Of a stretch of DNA of 64,000 bases, positions 1 through 9,357 are shown piece by piece (the first letter of the stretch is position 1; each line of letters begins with the position of its first letter). Under the pieces are notes generated by a model, which had not been told where the DNA came from, searched no databases, and saw only the letters and a program-made list of their open reading frames with translations. Source of the stretch: Tateyamaria omphalii (GTDB lineage Bacteria > Pseudomonadota > Alphaproteobacteria > Rhodobacterales > Rhodobacteraceae); assembly GCF_019802125.1 (NCBI RefSeq), contig NZ_JAHVHT010000001.1, positions 1,240,001-1,304,000 on the forward strand, given 5' to 3'. The position numbers and the translations under genes are program-made.

Positions 1-992
1 GCACCTACCCCAAGTGCCGCATCCCGGATTGACGGTGGTACGGCTTTGAGCGATGCGCGGGTCGAGATGATGATCGTCGGCAGCGTCATAAGCGTCAGGA
101 CCAGACCACCAACAAGCGGCGCCGATTGCGGCAGATGCGCGAACTGGATGAACACGGCAAGGCCCAGGATACCGAAGACGATGGATGGCACGGCGGCAAG
201 GTTGGCGATGTTGACCTCGATGAAGTCGGTGAAGCGGTTCTTGGGTGCGAATTCCTCAAGGTAGATCGAAGCGGCGACACCAATCGGCAAACTCAGCACC
301 AGCACCACAAGCATCATGAAGAACGAGCCCAGCACAGAGGCGCCAATGCCAGCTCCGCCTGGGTTGTCCACGCCCGTATCCACGCCGGTGATGAAGTTCC
401 AGTTGAACACCTGTTTGACCAGACCCGCCTCTTGCATGGCGTCGATCAGGTCGAAATCTTCCGGCATGAAAAAGCGGTTGCCACCTTGCAGGTCCTCACG
501 GGTGAAGGTCCCCTTCAAGTAGCGATCCACACGCGAAGAGGCCGCAAGCTCGAACCCGATCTGCTCGCCGATCTCATCCTCGTTGTCGCGGTAGTAAGCG
601 CGGAGGTCGCCACCGACTTTCCCGAGCAGACGTTCAACGGCCTTGTTGTCGAACTCGATCTCGACCCCTTCGGCTTCCATCGTGTCCGACAGCGATGTGA
701 TGAAGTAACCGGTGTAGATCGCCGTCTTCAGCATCGCCTCTTCGGCTTCGTCATACTGTTCTTGCGTCAGTGTGAAGGGCACCTCGACCACAGCCTGGCG
801 GAAGGCGGGCAGCCCTGCGCTCAGGATCGCCGACAGAAGGGCCAGCAGGAAAAACAGGCCGGTGCAGATGGCTGCAATCCCATAGGCGCGGAACCGTCGT
901 TCAGATGCGTTGCGTTTCTTTGTCCGCGCATCTTCCTGCTTCAGCGACTTGGGTGCGCGTGCGTTTTCGGGGGTCATGGCTGCGTCAGTCAT
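1..992 (-). CDS. pstA: Phosphate ABC transporter permease PstA (3' part cut by window edge)
   Basis: Inner-membrane permease half of the high-affinity phosphate importer PstSCAB. About 330 N-terminal residues are visible; the C-terminus lies beyond base 1. A hydrophobic segment near residues 33-55 is followed by a long soluble stretch (the DUF3333-type N-terminal domain usual in alphaproteobacterial PstA). Then come membrane segments with typical binding-protein-dependent permease sequence, including LEEFAPKNRFTDFIEVNIAN and AVPSIVFGILGL. The ATG at 992 shares its A with the TAA of pstC (TAATG), so translation is probably coupled. Downstream pstB and phoU are expected outside the window. Confidence 0.93.
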   Translation of the reverse strand, partial: MTDAAMTPENARAPKSLKQEDARTKKRNASERRFRAYGIAAICTGLFFLLALLSAILSAGLPAFRQAVVEVPFTLTQEQYDEAEEAMLKTAIYTGYFITSLSDTMEAEGVEIEFDNKAVERLLGKVGGDLRAYYRDNEDEIGEQIGFELAASSRVDRYLKGTFTREDLQGGNRFFMPEDFDLIDAMQEAGLVKQVFNWNFITGVDTGVDNPGGAGIGASVLGSFFMMLVVLVLSLPIGVAASIYLEEFAPKNRFTDFIEVNIANLAAVPSIVFGILGLAVFIQFAHLPQSAPLVGGLVLTLMTLPTIIISTRASLKAVPPSIRDAALGVG

Positions 993-2464
993 TACTCATA
1001 TTGCTCCCGATATTTGCGCACAATGTAGAGGGCGAGGACGTTCAGCCCGAGCGTCATGATGAAGAGCGTCATGCCAAGAGCGAAAGCCACCAAAGCTTCG
1101 GGCGAGGCAAAGTCGCTGTCGCCGGTCAGCTGCGATACGATCTTGGCGGTCACGGTGGTCATGGCTTCGAATGGGTTGAGGCTGAGCCGGGCCGCGGCCC
1201 CTGCCCCAAGCACCACGATCATCGTCTCGCCAATGGCGCGGCTGGCCGCCAACAGGACTGCGCCTACGATACCTGGCAGCGCGGCTGGTAGCACCACCTG
1301 CTTGATGGTCTCGGATTTGGTCGCACCCAGGCCGTAGGATCCGTCGCGCATGGCCTGCGGGACGGCGTTGATGATGTCGTCGGACAAGGAACTGACGAAA
1401 GGGATCAGCATGATGCCCATGGCCAATCCAGCCGTCAGAACCGCGCGTTGCCCTTGCATCCAACCCAGACCGTCATTGCCAAAGACCGACAACAGGATCG
1501 GCCCGATGGTGAGCAATGCAAACAGGCCGTAGACAATGGTCGGGATGCCGGCGAGCACCTCAAGAAGCGGCTTGGCGATGCTGCGCATCCTGGGGCCAGC
1601 GTATTCCGACAGATAGATGGCCGCAAACAGCCCGATGGGCACGGCCACGAGCAGAGCAACGAACGAAATGTAAAGCGTGCCCCAAAGAAGCGGGATTATC
1701 CCAAGGCTCGAGGCTCCGCCCCGACCCGAGAAGCTGGGTGCCCATTCGAGCAGGAAGAAGAATTCCGATGCGGGATACAGTCGGAAGAATTCGACAGTGT
1801 TGAAGATGAGCGAGAGTACAATTCCGACCGTCGTCAGGATCGCGACAGAGGCGGCAGCGATCAGCAGCGCCAGAACACCCTGTTCCACAGTGTTTCGCGC
1901 GCGAAAGGTTTTTTGTCCTTCGCTCGCTCCCCATGCCGCGCCTGCGAGCGCAACGATCAGCACTGCAATTGTCATCAGCAGATTGGAGGTTCCGCTCATC
2001 GCGCGATAGGCTTGTGCGGCTTCCAAAACGGGCTGGGTGATCTGGCCGGTTACCACCTGGCCCGCGTCGCGCAGCACCTGTGTCAGCTCGGCGACATCGG
2101 ATTGGCCGTTCCGCGCGGCATCATTGTCCAGCAAACCGGCGGCTACTGCGTTCTCGAGACCATCGGCGGTCCGGCGCACTTCGGCCATGACAAGCCCGAT
2201 GTTCGAACCCTCGGCAATCTCGGCCTCGGGGATCATTTGAGCGATGCGATTGTCGATGAACAGCGGCTGCGCCAGCAGCCAAAGGACCATGAGGCCAAAG
2301 GCGGGCACGACCGATTTCATGAGGGCATTCGAGCCGTAGTAGATAGGCAGCGAGTGCAGGTTGCGGCTGTCGCCACCCGCGCTGGACAGCGCGCGTCGGC
2401 GCCCCAGGACGAACCCCACAACCGAGATCGCCAGCACGATCAGCGTGAGCCAAATGACAGGCAT
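992..2464 (-). CDS. pstC: Phosphate ABC transporter permease PstC
   Basis: Second inner-membrane permease of the phosphate importer, 490 residues. It is longer than the roughly 320-residue enterobacterial form because it has the extended N-terminal region common in alphaproteobacteria. The permease core holds an EAA-type loop near residues 375-395 (LGATKSETIKQVVLPAALPG), which contacts the ATPase PstB. An in-frame start exists at 2533, but the ATG at 2464 begins a membrane segment (MPVIWLTLIVL) and has a GGGGGA ribosome-binding site five bases upstream, so it was chosen. It follows pstS and overlaps pstA by one base. Confidence 0.93.
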   Translation of the reverse strand: MPVIWLTLIVLAISVVGFVLGRRRALSSAGGDSRNLHSLPIYYGSNALMKSVVPAFGLMVLWLLAQPLFIDNRIAQMIPEAEIAEGSNIGLVMAEVRRTADGLENAVAAGLLDNDAARNGQSDVAELTQVLRDAGQVVTGQITQPVLEAAQAYRAMSGTSNLLMTIAVLIVALAGAAWGASEGQKTFRARNTVEQGVLALLIAAASVAILTTVGIVLSLIFNTVEFFRLYPASEFFFLLEWAPSFSGRGGASSLGIIPLLWGTLYISFVALLVAVPIGLFAAIYLSEYAGPRMRSIAKPLLEVLAGIPTIVYGLFALLTIGPILLSVFGNDGLGWMQGQRAVLTAGLAMGIMLIPFVSSLSDDIINAVPQAMRDGSYGLGATKSETIKQVVLPAALPGIVGAVLLAASRAIGETMIVVLGAGAAARLSLNPFEAMTTVTAKIVSQLTGDSDFASPEALVAFALGMTLFIMTLGLNVLALYIVRKYREQYE

Positions 2465-2512
2465 ATGTCCCCCAAAGTGCAAAAGCCGCGTCTCAAGCGG
2501 TCTTGAAAGCCG

Positions 2513-2541
2513 AAAACTGGGCGGCAATGGCACCGCCCAGT
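2513..2541 (-). terminator. Stem-loop between pstS and pstC
   Basis: A perfect 9-bp inverted repeat (ACTGGGCGG at 2516-2524 and CCGCCCAGT at 2533-2541) with an 8-base loop. Read on the reverse strand it is followed by TTTTCGG. It lies about 35 bases after the pstS stop. Such structures usually attenuate transcription or protect the upstream 3' end, so that the binding protein is made in excess over the permeases. Confidence 0.6.
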
Positions 2542-2575
2542 CAAGTGTCTTGGCATCGTATGATGCAAGGTCAGA

Positions 2576-3616
2576 TCAGGATCCGTTACCCATGGTCTGC
2601 TCGTCCGCGATCATGGACTGCGTTGCCGCCAGTTCCGGATCGGACACCAGACCGTAGGAGGCCAGCGGGCCATCCGGGCCTGCCAGAGCGTCGGACACGA
2701 AGAACTCCGCATATTCCTTCAGGCCGGGGATCACACCGATGTGGGCCTTCTTGATGTAGAAGTACAGCGGACGCGACACCGGATACTCACCGGATGCGAT
2801 GGTCTCCGTCGAGGGCGCGACACCCGACATGGTCGCCACTTTCAGCTTGTCGGTGTTGTTCTCGTAGAAGGCCAGGCCGAACACGCCGATGGCGTTTGCG
2901 TTTGCGTCGATCGAGGCCAGCGTTTCGGTGTAGTCACCGTCGATGTCGACCGAACGACCGTCGGTACGCACGCTCAAGCAAGCATCTTCCGCGTCATCCT
3001 CGGACATGCCGCCCGCGATCATGGCTTCCATGGCGCCTGTGGCTTCACAACCAGCCGCGATCACCTTCTCTTCGAACACTTCACGTGTGCCGTGCTTGGT
3101 GCCGGGGATGAAGGCGAGAATGTCGGCCGCGGGCAGGTCTGCGTTGAAGTCGGACCATTGCGTGTGCGGGTTGTCGACCAGTTCTCCGTCGACCATCACT
3201 TGCGGTGCAAGGGCGTTGAAGATGTCGGACGGTGTGAAAGCGGTGTATTCGGGGCCAGCGATCTGGCTGGCAAAGACAATGCCGTCATAGCCGATGCGCA
3301 CTTCGATGATGTCGGTCACGCCCGCTTCGGCACAGGCCTGGATTTCCTTTTCACGGATCGCGCGCGATGCGTTCGCGATGTCCGTGTGCTCGGTGCCGAC
3401 GCCCTGGCAGAAGCGCTTGAGGCCAGCCGAGGAGCCGCCTGATTCCACGACCGGTGTCGGGAAGTCGGTGTTGTCGCCAAAAAGCTCGGCCACGATGGAG
3501 GCGTAAGGCAGAACGGTGGACGACCCGGCCACTTGAACCTGGTCACGCGCCACAGCGGCTGTTGCAGCCATGGCCGAGAGGGCCAGCGCCGATGTGGTGA
3601 GTTTCACGAAGGACAT
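2576..3616 (-). CDS. pstS: Periplasmic phosphate-binding protein PstS
   Basis: Captures phosphate in the periplasm and delivers it to PstCA; 346 residues. The N-terminus is a cleavable signal peptide (about residues 1-23, ending ATAAVA). The mature start carries the phosphate-contact motif GSSTVLPYAS, and later GGSSAGLKRFCQG matches the second phosphate-binding loop. The ATG at 3616 was chosen over the in-frame 3637 because AGGAGA precedes it by six bases and it starts the signal peptide directly. A Pho box lies 83 bases upstream, so phosphate-starvation control by PhoB is expected. Confidence 0.95.
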   Translation of the reverse strand: MSFVKLTTSALALSAMAATAAVARDQVQVAGSSTVLPYASIVAELFGDNTDFPTPVVESGGSSAGLKRFCQGVGTEHTDIANASRAIREKEIQACAEAGVTDIIEVRIGYDGIVFASQIAGPEYTAFTPSDIFNALAPQVMVDGELVDNPHTQWSDFNADLPAADILAFIPGTKHGTREVFEEKVIAAGCEATGAMEAMIAGGMSEDDAEDACLSVRTDGRSVDIDGDYTETLASIDANANAIGVFGLAFYENNTDKLKVATMSGVAPSTETIASGEYPVSRPLYFYIKKAHIGVIPGLKEYAEFFVSDALAGPDGPLASYGLVSDPELAATQSMIADEQTMGNGS

Positions 3617-3698
3617 GAATGTCTCCTGTCTGAACATTTCTCGTGATCCCCCCTATGAGGACCTTGGCGCCCGTCTAGGGCTCGCGCGCAATGCTTTT

Positions 3699-3727
3699 GT
3701 GACAGATACGTAACAGTTTTATGACAG
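3699..3727 (-). promoter_or_regulatory. Pho box (three direct repeats) upstream of pstS
   Basis: On the reverse strand three 7-base repeats stand at an 11-base period: CTGTCAT (3727-3721), CTGTTAC (3716-3710) and CTGTCAC (3705-3699), separated by AT-rich 4-base spacers. This is the PhoB-binding pattern, with one repeat more than the minimal two. It sits between the phoR stop and the pstS start and points towards pstS. Confidence 0.9.
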
Positions 3728-3746
3728 ACTGCGGAGTGCCCCGACG

Positions 3747-4808
3747 TCAGCGCAGGTTTTCGTGCATCGGCAGAACGACGGTAAAGGTCGCCCCCTCCCC
3801 CAAGGTGCTTTCAACCCGCAGGCGTCCACGGTGCCGGTTGATGATATGCTTGACGATGGCAAGGCCAAGGCCAGTGCCGCCAAGCGCGCGACTGCGGTGA
3901 TCATCGGCGCGGTAGAAGCGTTCGGTGATCCGTGGCAGGTGGACCGGATCGATTCCGGGGCCATAGTCCACGATCTGCACCCGCACACCCGGTGCGCGCA
4001 GCGCAGGCTCTCGGCCACTGGTGGTGACACGGACAGTGACACGCCCGCCAGAGCCACCATATTTGATAGCGTTTTCAATGAGATTGGTGAAAACCTGCTT
4101 CAACTGGTCCGCGTCAGCCATGATGTGTACGGGGTCTCCGTTGAACTCCCGTTCGAACGTGACACCCGCCTCTTCGGCCAAAGATCGAAGGGTGCGCAAT
4201 GTCGAGTCGAGGATGTCATTCAGCACCACAGCCTCGGTCGGGCGCACACGCTCGTCGCCTTCGACCCGATTGAGCGACATGAGGTCGCCCACGAGCCGGT
4301 TCATGCGCTCGGCTTCGTCCTGCATGATGTTCAGGAACCGCTCTGCCGCCGCCGCATCGTTTCGGGCCGGGCCGCGCAGGGTCTCGATGAAGCCCATCAA
4401 GGCCGTCAACGGTGTCCGCAATTCGTGGCTGACATTGGCCACAAAGTCGCGCCGCATCTGGCTGGCTTGCTCGACATGGGTGATATCCTCGAACACCAGG
4501 ATCGCTGCCCCTGCCGCATTGCGTCCCACGCCAGGCACCGCTCGCACACTGACACGGAACGTCGTATCCTGCGCGCCGTCATTGCCAAGGTAACTGGTGC
4601 CGCGCGACTGTCCGTCTTGCAGGGTGGCCTCTATGGCGTCCAACAGCGCAGGTTGCCGCAGCATCGTGACATAATTCCGCCCCAGCGCCTGCTGGCCAAT
4701 CAGCGTCAGCGCTTCCGTATTTGCGGCGATGATGCGCTCGGTGCCGTCAATGGCCAGCGTCGGCAAAGGAAAGGCTGAGAGCAGCGCGTCCAGAACATCG
4801 TTGCCCAT
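3747..4808 (-). CDS. phoR: Phosphate regulon sensor histidine kinase PhoR-like
   Basis: Sensor kinase expected to phosphorylate PhoB; 353 residues. A PAS domain spans about residues 10-115. The phospho-acceptor is His128 in NVSHELRTPL, the N box contains Asn246 (NLIENAIKY), and ATP-lid motifs are DYGPGI (281-286) and GGTGLGLA (310-317). No membrane segments are visible at the N-terminus, unlike E. coli PhoR, so the protein appears soluble or attached through partners. The assignment as PhoR rests on family resemblance plus its place directly upstream of the Pho box and pst genes. It follows the PLP-enzyme gene after 12 bases. Confidence 0.85.
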   Translation of the reverse strand: MGNDVLDALLSAFPLPTLAIDGTERIIAANTEALTLIGQQALGRNYVTMLRQPALLDAIEATLQDGQSRGTSYLGNDGAQDTTFRVSVRAVPGVGRNAAGAAILVFEDITHVEQASQMRRDFVANVSHELRTPLTALMGFIETLRGPARNDAAAAERFLNIMQDEAERMNRLVGDLMSLNRVEGDERVRPTEAVVLNDILDSTLRTLRSLAEEAGVTFEREFNGDPVHIMADADQLKQVFTNLIENAIKYGGSGGRVTVRVTTSGREPALRAPGVRVQIVDYGPGIDPVHLPRITERFYRADDHRSRALGGTGLGLAIVKHIINRHRGRLRVESTLGEGATFTVVLPMHENLR

Positions 4809-4820
4809 GGGCTTGCTCCT

Positions 4821-6008
4821 TCAGCCGGACGCCGCCGCGACCGCTCGGCTGAATACCTCGCAAAGTGTCGTAGGGTCTTCGAGGCCGACCGAGACACGGA
4901 AGAACCCTTCGGACATGCCAAGCTCCGCCCGTTTCTCCGCCGTCAACGCGCGGTGCGAGGATGATGCTGGGTGCGATATCGTCGTGCCCACATCCCCAAG
5001 CGTTGGGGCAAAATTCAGACCTTCGGCCCCGCGGGCAAAGGCGTTCGCCGCCGCGCGCCCGCCGTCGATTTCAAAGCTGACCATGTTGCAATACTGGCCC
5101 TTCAGCAGCGCCTCGGCCCGCGCGTGATCCGGGTGGTCCCGTCGCGCCGGATAGATGACGCGCTTGACGCCCGGCAGACCCGCCAAGTGTTCGGCCAATA
5201 CGGCGGCCGTTGCCTGTGCCCGGTCATAGCGCAGATCGAAGCTGAGCAGTCCGCGTTCGGCCAGCCAGCAATCAAACGGGCTGGGCGTCATGCCTGCGGT
5301 CACGGTGAATACACGCAGGCGGTCGTTGACCTCTTTGTCCCTGGCCGCGACGTAGCCCAGCATCACGTCGGAGTGGCCCGACAGCAGCTTTGTCAGCGAG
5401 TGGATTACGATGTCCGCCCCGTGATCGAATGCCTTGAACGCGCGGGGCGTTGTAAAGGTGTTGTCGATGACGAACAGAATCCCGGCTTCCTTGGCAAGCG
5501 CCGAAAGACCCAGCACATCGGCGACGCGCAACGTCGGGTTCGAGACAACCTCGACCAGGATCATCTTCGTTCCAGGGCGCAGAGCGACCCGTACAGCCTC
5601 GACATCGCCCGGATCAACCATCGAGGTTTCGATCCCCAATCGCGGCAGATCCTCGGCCATCATGCGCAGGCTGCGCCCGTAGAGCTGGTTGCCGCCAATC
5701 ACGTGATCCCCGGACTTGAGCAGGCCCAGCAGAACCGCAGATACGGCCCCCATGCCCGATGAGGTCAACACACCTAGATGCGGTGCGCCTTCCATCCGGT
5801 CGATGGCTGCAGCTACGACATCCGCATTCGGGTGCCCTTCCCGGCTGTAAGTGTAGCCGTGCAAGTCGCCGTCGTATTGTGCATCGAGCATGTCGGGTGT
5901 GTCCGAAGCGTAAACAACCGACGGGCTCAGCGCTGTGACCACCGGGCGCGAGGCACTTTCAGGCAAGGGCGTGGGACGCATCAGCGACCCCTTGGTGTTC
6001 GAGGTCAT
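4821..6008 (-). CDS. PLP-dependent Cys/Met metabolism enzyme (cystathionine gamma-synthase/methionine gamma-lyase family)
   Basis: Fold-type I PLP enzyme of 395 residues acting on sulfur amino acids or their activated homoserine precursors. The PLP lysine is Lys207 in HSLTKLLSGHSD, and the family phrases SSGMGAVSAV and FVIDNTFTTP are present. Whether it is a synthase, beta/gamma-lyase or sulfhydrylase cannot be decided from these motifs. The ATG at 6008 overlaps the stop of the preceding gene (ATGA) and has GGAG nine bases upstream; the longer in-frame start at 6068 would run into that gene. Confidence 0.85.
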   Translation of the reverse strand: MTSNTKGSLMRPTPLPESASRPVVTALSPSVVYASDTPDMLDAQYDGDLHGYTYSREGHPNADVVAAAIDRMEGAPHLGVLTSSGMGAVSAVLLGLLKSGDHVIGGNQLYGRSLRMMAEDLPRLGIETSMVDPGDVEAVRVALRPGTKMILVEVVSNPTLRVADVLGLSALAKEAGILFVIDNTFTTPRAFKAFDHGADIVIHSLTKLLSGHSDVMLGYVAARDKEVNDRLRVFTVTAGMTPSPFDCWLAERGLLSFDLRYDRAQATAAVLAEHLAGLPGVKRVIYPARRDHPDHARAEALLKGQYCNMVSFEIDGGRAAANAFARGAEGLNFAPTLGDVGTTISHPASSSHRALTAEKRAELGMSEGFFRVSVGLEDPTTLCEVFSRAVAAASG

Positions 6009-6328
6009 TCCAGGAACTCCGTAAAATAGGTCTGTGAACTGAAGGTGATGTCGACGCTCAGCCAGCAAGGCCGCGGCAAATGGGCCGAGATCACGTCGAC
6101 CAATTCCTTTTGCAAGGCCGCGGTAAACGCCGCGCCACGGTGCGGTTTCGCCAGCAGCGCAACGGATGCCTTCAAATGCGTGTGCAGAAAGTCCGGCGCG
6201 GGATAGGCACGGCCCTTGGTCTCCCCGGCCCCATCGTCGTGGCGCAGGATGCAGGCTTCGACCTCTTCCAGAATGGCCTTTGGATCAAGGTCCAGGTCAC
6301 TGGAATAGCTGAGTTCGCAATGCGGCAT
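6005..6328 (-). CDS. Small tautomerase-superfamily protein, CHMI-like
   Basis: A 107-residue protein beginning [15 protein letters not shown]. The start matches the 5-carboxymethyl-2-hydroxymuconate isomerase family, in which proline, exposed after removal of the initiator Met, is the catalytic base. No homoprotocatechuate pathway genes are adjacent, so the true substrate is open. The frame stays open far upstream, but the start at 6328 is fixed by a TGATG overlap with the preceding gene and by the Met-Pro requirement. Its stop overlaps the PLP-enzyme start (ATGA). Confidence 0.75.
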   Translation of the reverse strand: MPHCELSYSSDLDLDPKAILEEVEACILRHDDGAGETKGRAYPAPDFLHTHLKASVALLAKPHRGAAFTAALQKELVDVISAHLPRPCWLSVDITFSSQTYFTEFLE

Positions 6329-6855
6329 CAGCCCATCACCTCGACCATGGTATCGCGGAACTTGCGCATGTTTTCCTGATAGTGCAGCGCCGACGCCCGC
6401 AGGCCCTGAACGGCCTGTTCGTCCAGCTCGCGCACCACCTTGCCCGGCACGCCCATTACAAGTGATCCATCCGGGATCTCCTTGCCCTCGGTTATCAGCG
6501 CCCCCGCCCCGATCAGGCAATTCTTGCCGATCTTGGCGCCATTCAGGACCGTAGCCCCCATACCAATCAGGCTGTTTTCCCCAATCGTGCAGCCATGCAG
6601 CATGACCTTGTGCCCGATCGTGCAACCCGGCCCGATGGTGAGCGGAAAACCCGCGTCGATGTGCATGACACAGTTTTCCTGCACGTTTGTACCTGCCCCG
6701 ATGCGGATGTCCTCGTGATCCGCACGGATGGTGCAACCAAACCAGACGCTCGCCCCCTCTTCCAATATGACTTTGCCGATCAGATTGGCATCCGGGGCGA
6801 CCCACGTGTCGTCGGCTATCTGTGGGCGGTCATCGCCAAGTGCGTATAGGGTCAT
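6328..6855 (-). CDS. Gamma-carbonic-anhydrase-like hexapeptide-repeat protein
   Basis: A 175-residue left-handed beta-helix protein of the YrdA/gamma-carbonic anhydrase family. Hexapeptide repeats run through most of the length, with putative metal-ligand histidines in [20 protein letters not shown] and [12 protein letters not shown]. Many members bind zinc but show little or no anhydrase activity, so catalysis is not assured. Both ends overlap neighbours: four bases with gmk upstream and one base with the tautomerase gene downstream. Confidence 0.87.
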   Translation of the reverse strand: MTLYALGDDRPQIADDTWVAPDANLIGKVILEEGASVWFGCTIRADHEDIRIGAGTNVQENCVMHIDAGFPLTIGPGCTIGHKVMLHGCTIGENSLIGMGATVLNGAKIGKNCLIGAGALITEGKEIPDGSLVMGVPGKVVRELDEQAVQGLRASALHYQENMRKFRDTMVEVMG

Positions 6856-7502
6856 GTCAACTCCTCGAACTCGGATTGCAGGGCGCGCACGTGGCCGGTC
6901 AGTTGTGGCTGCTGCAAACGCCGAAGCCGGGTCGCGCTGATGATGGTTTTCAACTGGTCCTCGGTCGCGTCGAGATCGTCATTGACCAGAACATAGTCAT
7001 AGCCACCCCAATGGCTGATTTCGTCCCAGCTTTTCTGCATCCGGCGCGAAATGGTGTCTGCATCGTCTTGCGCCCGTGTTTCCAACCGCCGGCGCAGCTC
7101 GGCGATAGAGGGCGGCAGGAGAAAGATCGACAGGGTATGCTGGCCCAGGACCGAGTTGGTGATCTGCTGCGCGCCTTGCCAGTCGATATCGAACAGTACA
7201 TCTCGGCCCTGGTTGATCGCGGCCTCGACCGGCCCCTTCGGCGAGCCGTAGAAGTTGCCGAAGACATGTGCGTGCTCCAGCATTTCGCCCCCGGCGACGT
7301 CACCCTTGAACTCCGCCTCGGTCACGAAACGATAGTGCTCGCCATCCACTTCGCCCGGACGCGGCTTGCGGGTCGTGGCCGAGACCGAGAAGCTCAGCCC
7401 CGGATCCCAGTCGCGCAAACGGCGGGCCAGCGTGCTCTTGCCCGCACCGGAAGGCGAGCTGAGTATGATCAAGAGACCGCGGCGTGTCGGGGCATCTGTC
7501 AT
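6852..7502 (-). CDS. gmk: Guanylate kinase
   Basis: Phosphorylates GMP to GDP with ATP in the cytoplasm; 216 residues, a normal length. The P-loop is [10 protein letters not shown] (residues 15-24), followed by a GMP-binding region with [18 protein letters not shown] and [13 protein letters not shown]. It sits four bases after yicC and overlaps the gamma-carbonic-anhydrase-like gene by four bases. A yicC-gmk pairing is common in bacteria. Confidence 0.96.
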   Translation of the reverse strand: MTDAPTRRGLLIILSSPSGAGKSTLARRLRDWDPGLSFSVSATTRKPRPGEVDGEHYRFVTEAEFKGDVAGGEMLEHAHVFGNFYGSPKGPVEAAINQGRDVLFDIDWQGAQQITNSVLGQHTLSIFLLPPSIAELRRRLETRAQDDADTISRRMQKSWDEISHWGGYDYVLVNDDLDATEDQLKTIISATRLRRLQQPQLTGHVRALQSEFEELT

Positions 7503-7506
7503 TGTC

Positions 7507-8421
7507 TTATTCCACGTTTTGTACTTGCTCGCGCATCTGATCGATCAGCGCTTTCAGTGCCAGACCTACTGCAGTGAGGTCAGAGTTCTGGGCCTTGGAG
7601 CACAGCGTGTTGGCCTCGCGGTTGAACTCCTGCATGAGGAAATCAAGTTTCCGGCCCACCGGCCCGCCATCGCCTATAAGCGTTCGTGCGGCCAGAACAT
7701 GGGTGTGCAGCCGATCAATCTCTTCGGTCACGTCAGCCTTGACCGCGAGCAGGGCCAGTTCTTGGGAAACGCGATCCGGATCTGCTCCATCTGTTTTTTC
7801 CAGAACGCGCGCCAGGTTCCGCTTGAGTGTCGCGGCCACCTCATCCTTGCGTGCTTCGGCAAGGGTCGCGGCTTGCCTGGTCAGCGTCTCGACTTCGGAG
7901 AGTTGTCCCAAGAGAACGTTTTGCAATGCGGTCCCTTCGCTGCGGCGCATGTCGTCAAAGGCATCCAGCAGTGCCGGTACTTCGCCAACCAACGCCGCAC
8001 GCAGAGGAGCCGGGTCGTCTTGGGCAGGTCCGGTGTCCATGACACCGCGCATTGCGGCGATATCCGTGGCGCGCGACGGGGCGAGCGACAGTCCACGCTC
8101 CATGGCTTCTGCTTCGATCTCAAGCAGGTTTTGGACAACCGCCTGCATCACATCCGTATTCAGTGATAGCCCGACCGCGGCATCGTCCCGCGTGATCCGC
8201 AGCGACAGCGTTACGTTGCCCCGCTTTGCTCGAGCCGCAACCAGGGGGCGCAAAGCGGCTTCAAGACCATCGATCCAGTCCGGCACACGGAGCCGCAGAT
8301 CGAGCCCCTTGCCGTTTACACTGCGGATATCCCAAGCCCAGCGAAACGGTTGGGACGCGCCCGTTAGAGCCGCAAACCCTGTCATCGAACGCAGGACGCC
8401 TTCGTGTTGTTTTTTCGTCAT
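7507..8421 (-). CDS. yicC: YicC family protein (putative endoribonuclease)
   Basis: 304 residues by the start at 8421. The N-terminal hallmark LRSMTGFA and the C-terminal DUF1732 block ([20 protein letters not shown]) define the YicC family. Members are reported as endoribonucleases that influence RNA turnover. The C-terminal half is strongly helical. The open frame reaches 8625, but the stretch before 8421 looks non-coding; starts at 8421 or 8385 are both possible and the ribosome-binding site is weak. It lies directly upstream of gmk. Confidence 0.9.
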   Translation of the reverse strand: MTKKQHEGVLRSMTGFAALTGASQPFRWAWDIRSVNGKGLDLRLRVPDWIDGLEAALRPLVAARAKRGNVTLSLRITRDDAAVGLSLNTDVMQAVVQNLLEIEAEAMERGLSLAPSRATDIAAMRGVMDTGPAQDDPAPLRAALVGEVPALLDAFDDMRRSEGTALQNVLLGQLSEVETLTRQAATLAEARKDEVAATLKRNLARVLEKTDGADPDRVSQELALLAVKADVTEEIDRLHTHVLAARTLIGDGGPVGRKLDFLMQEFNREANTLCSKAQNSDLTAVGLALKALIDQMREQVQNVE

Positions 8422-8596
8422 GCCCAAGCGTTTAGGCGTAAGTGGGGGGCTGGGCAAGCCACCTGCCCCATGCCCGTAGAGACAGCTTGAGGTTAACCAA
8501 TCGTTAGCTTTCTGCGCGCGATGCCAATCAAATTTGATATGTTTTGCATCAAAGGCACTGCATTGCGTGCCGAAGACGAAGTGAGAGTATGTACAG

Positions 8597-9298
8597 ATGG
8601 ACAAATCCGAGCTGAACCCGCACAATGTGTTGGCTATGACAGAGTTTCGTGCAGAGATTGGTTTTTCCGCGATTTCCCAGGTTGAGGCCTATTGGGAAGG
8701 ACTACGCGGTGCCCGCGTTATGCCCAAGCGGTCCGAGATTGACCCAAGGGGCATAGAGTCTGCCCTGGAATACACCTTTGTCCTTGAGCGGATTGCACCC
8801 GGCATGGCACGCATTCGCATTGCCGGCAGCCACCTGGGCGACCTGATGGGGATGGAGGTACGCGGAATGCCGCTTACATCGCTTATCACCCCGCCCTGTC
8901 GCCGTCAGATTGCTGATGCGATCGAAGATGTCTGTCAACGTCCTGCGGTGTGTGAGTTGCGCATGAGCGGCGAGACCACGATCTCGAAGCCGCAGATGGA
9001 CGCCAGATTGCTTCTGCTGCCGCTCAAGAGCGATTTGGGCGATGTCAGCCGTATTCTCGGCTGCATGGTCGCTCATGGAGACATCGGCCACACGCCAAGG
9101 CGCTTCAATGTGGTTGGCGCTCGTATACGGCCCATCTCGGCACCATCGACCGCACCTGTACCGGTAAAACCCGTGGCCCAAACGGATACGCAGAATGCCA
9201 AGGTCGATGGGTTTGCGGAGAGCCAGAAGAATTTTGAAACGACGACACCGCGGTCTGACGTTCCCTATCTGCGCCTGGTGAAATCGGACGACCGCTGA
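8597..9298 (+). CDS. PAS_5 family protein
   Basis: A 233-residue protein transcribed divergently from yicC. Residues about 20-160 match the alphaproteobacterial PAS_5 (PF07310) pattern: YWEGLRGARVMPKRSEIDP, then GMARIRIAGSHLGDLMG and MEVRGMPLTSLI. The rest is a low-complexity Pro/Thr/Gln-rich tail ending VPYLRLVKSDDR. Members are sensory or cell-cycle-linked proteins with unknown ligands; no output domain is visible here. A second in-frame ATG at 8636 is possible. A strong terminator follows. Confidence 0.75.
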   Translation: MDKSELNPHNVLAMTEFRAEIGFSAISQVEAYWEGLRGARVMPKRSEIDPRGIESALEYTFVLERIAPGMARIRIAGSHLGDLMGMEVRGMPLTSLITPPCRRQIADAIEDVCQRPAVCELRMSGETTISKPQMDARLLLLPLKSDLGDVSRILGCMVAHGDIGHTPRRFNVVGARIRPISAPSTAPVPVKPVAQTDTQNAKVDGFAESQKNFETTTPRSDVPYLRLVKSDDR

Positions 9299-9321
9299 AC
9301 AGAGCGACCAGCTGATGTATG

Positions 9322-9356
9322 CGCGCCGAACCGGAAGGTCCGGCGCGTTCTCTTTT
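9322..9356 (+). terminator. Rho-independent terminator after the PAS_5 gene
   Basis: A 7-bp GC stem (CGCGCCG at 9322-9328 with CGGCGCG at 9341-9347), then an A/C mismatch, a further ACC/GGT pairing and a GGAA tetraloop, followed by TTCTCTTTT. It ends at the stop codon of the convergent DAHP synthase gene. Confidence 0.85.
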
Positions 9357-9357
9357 G

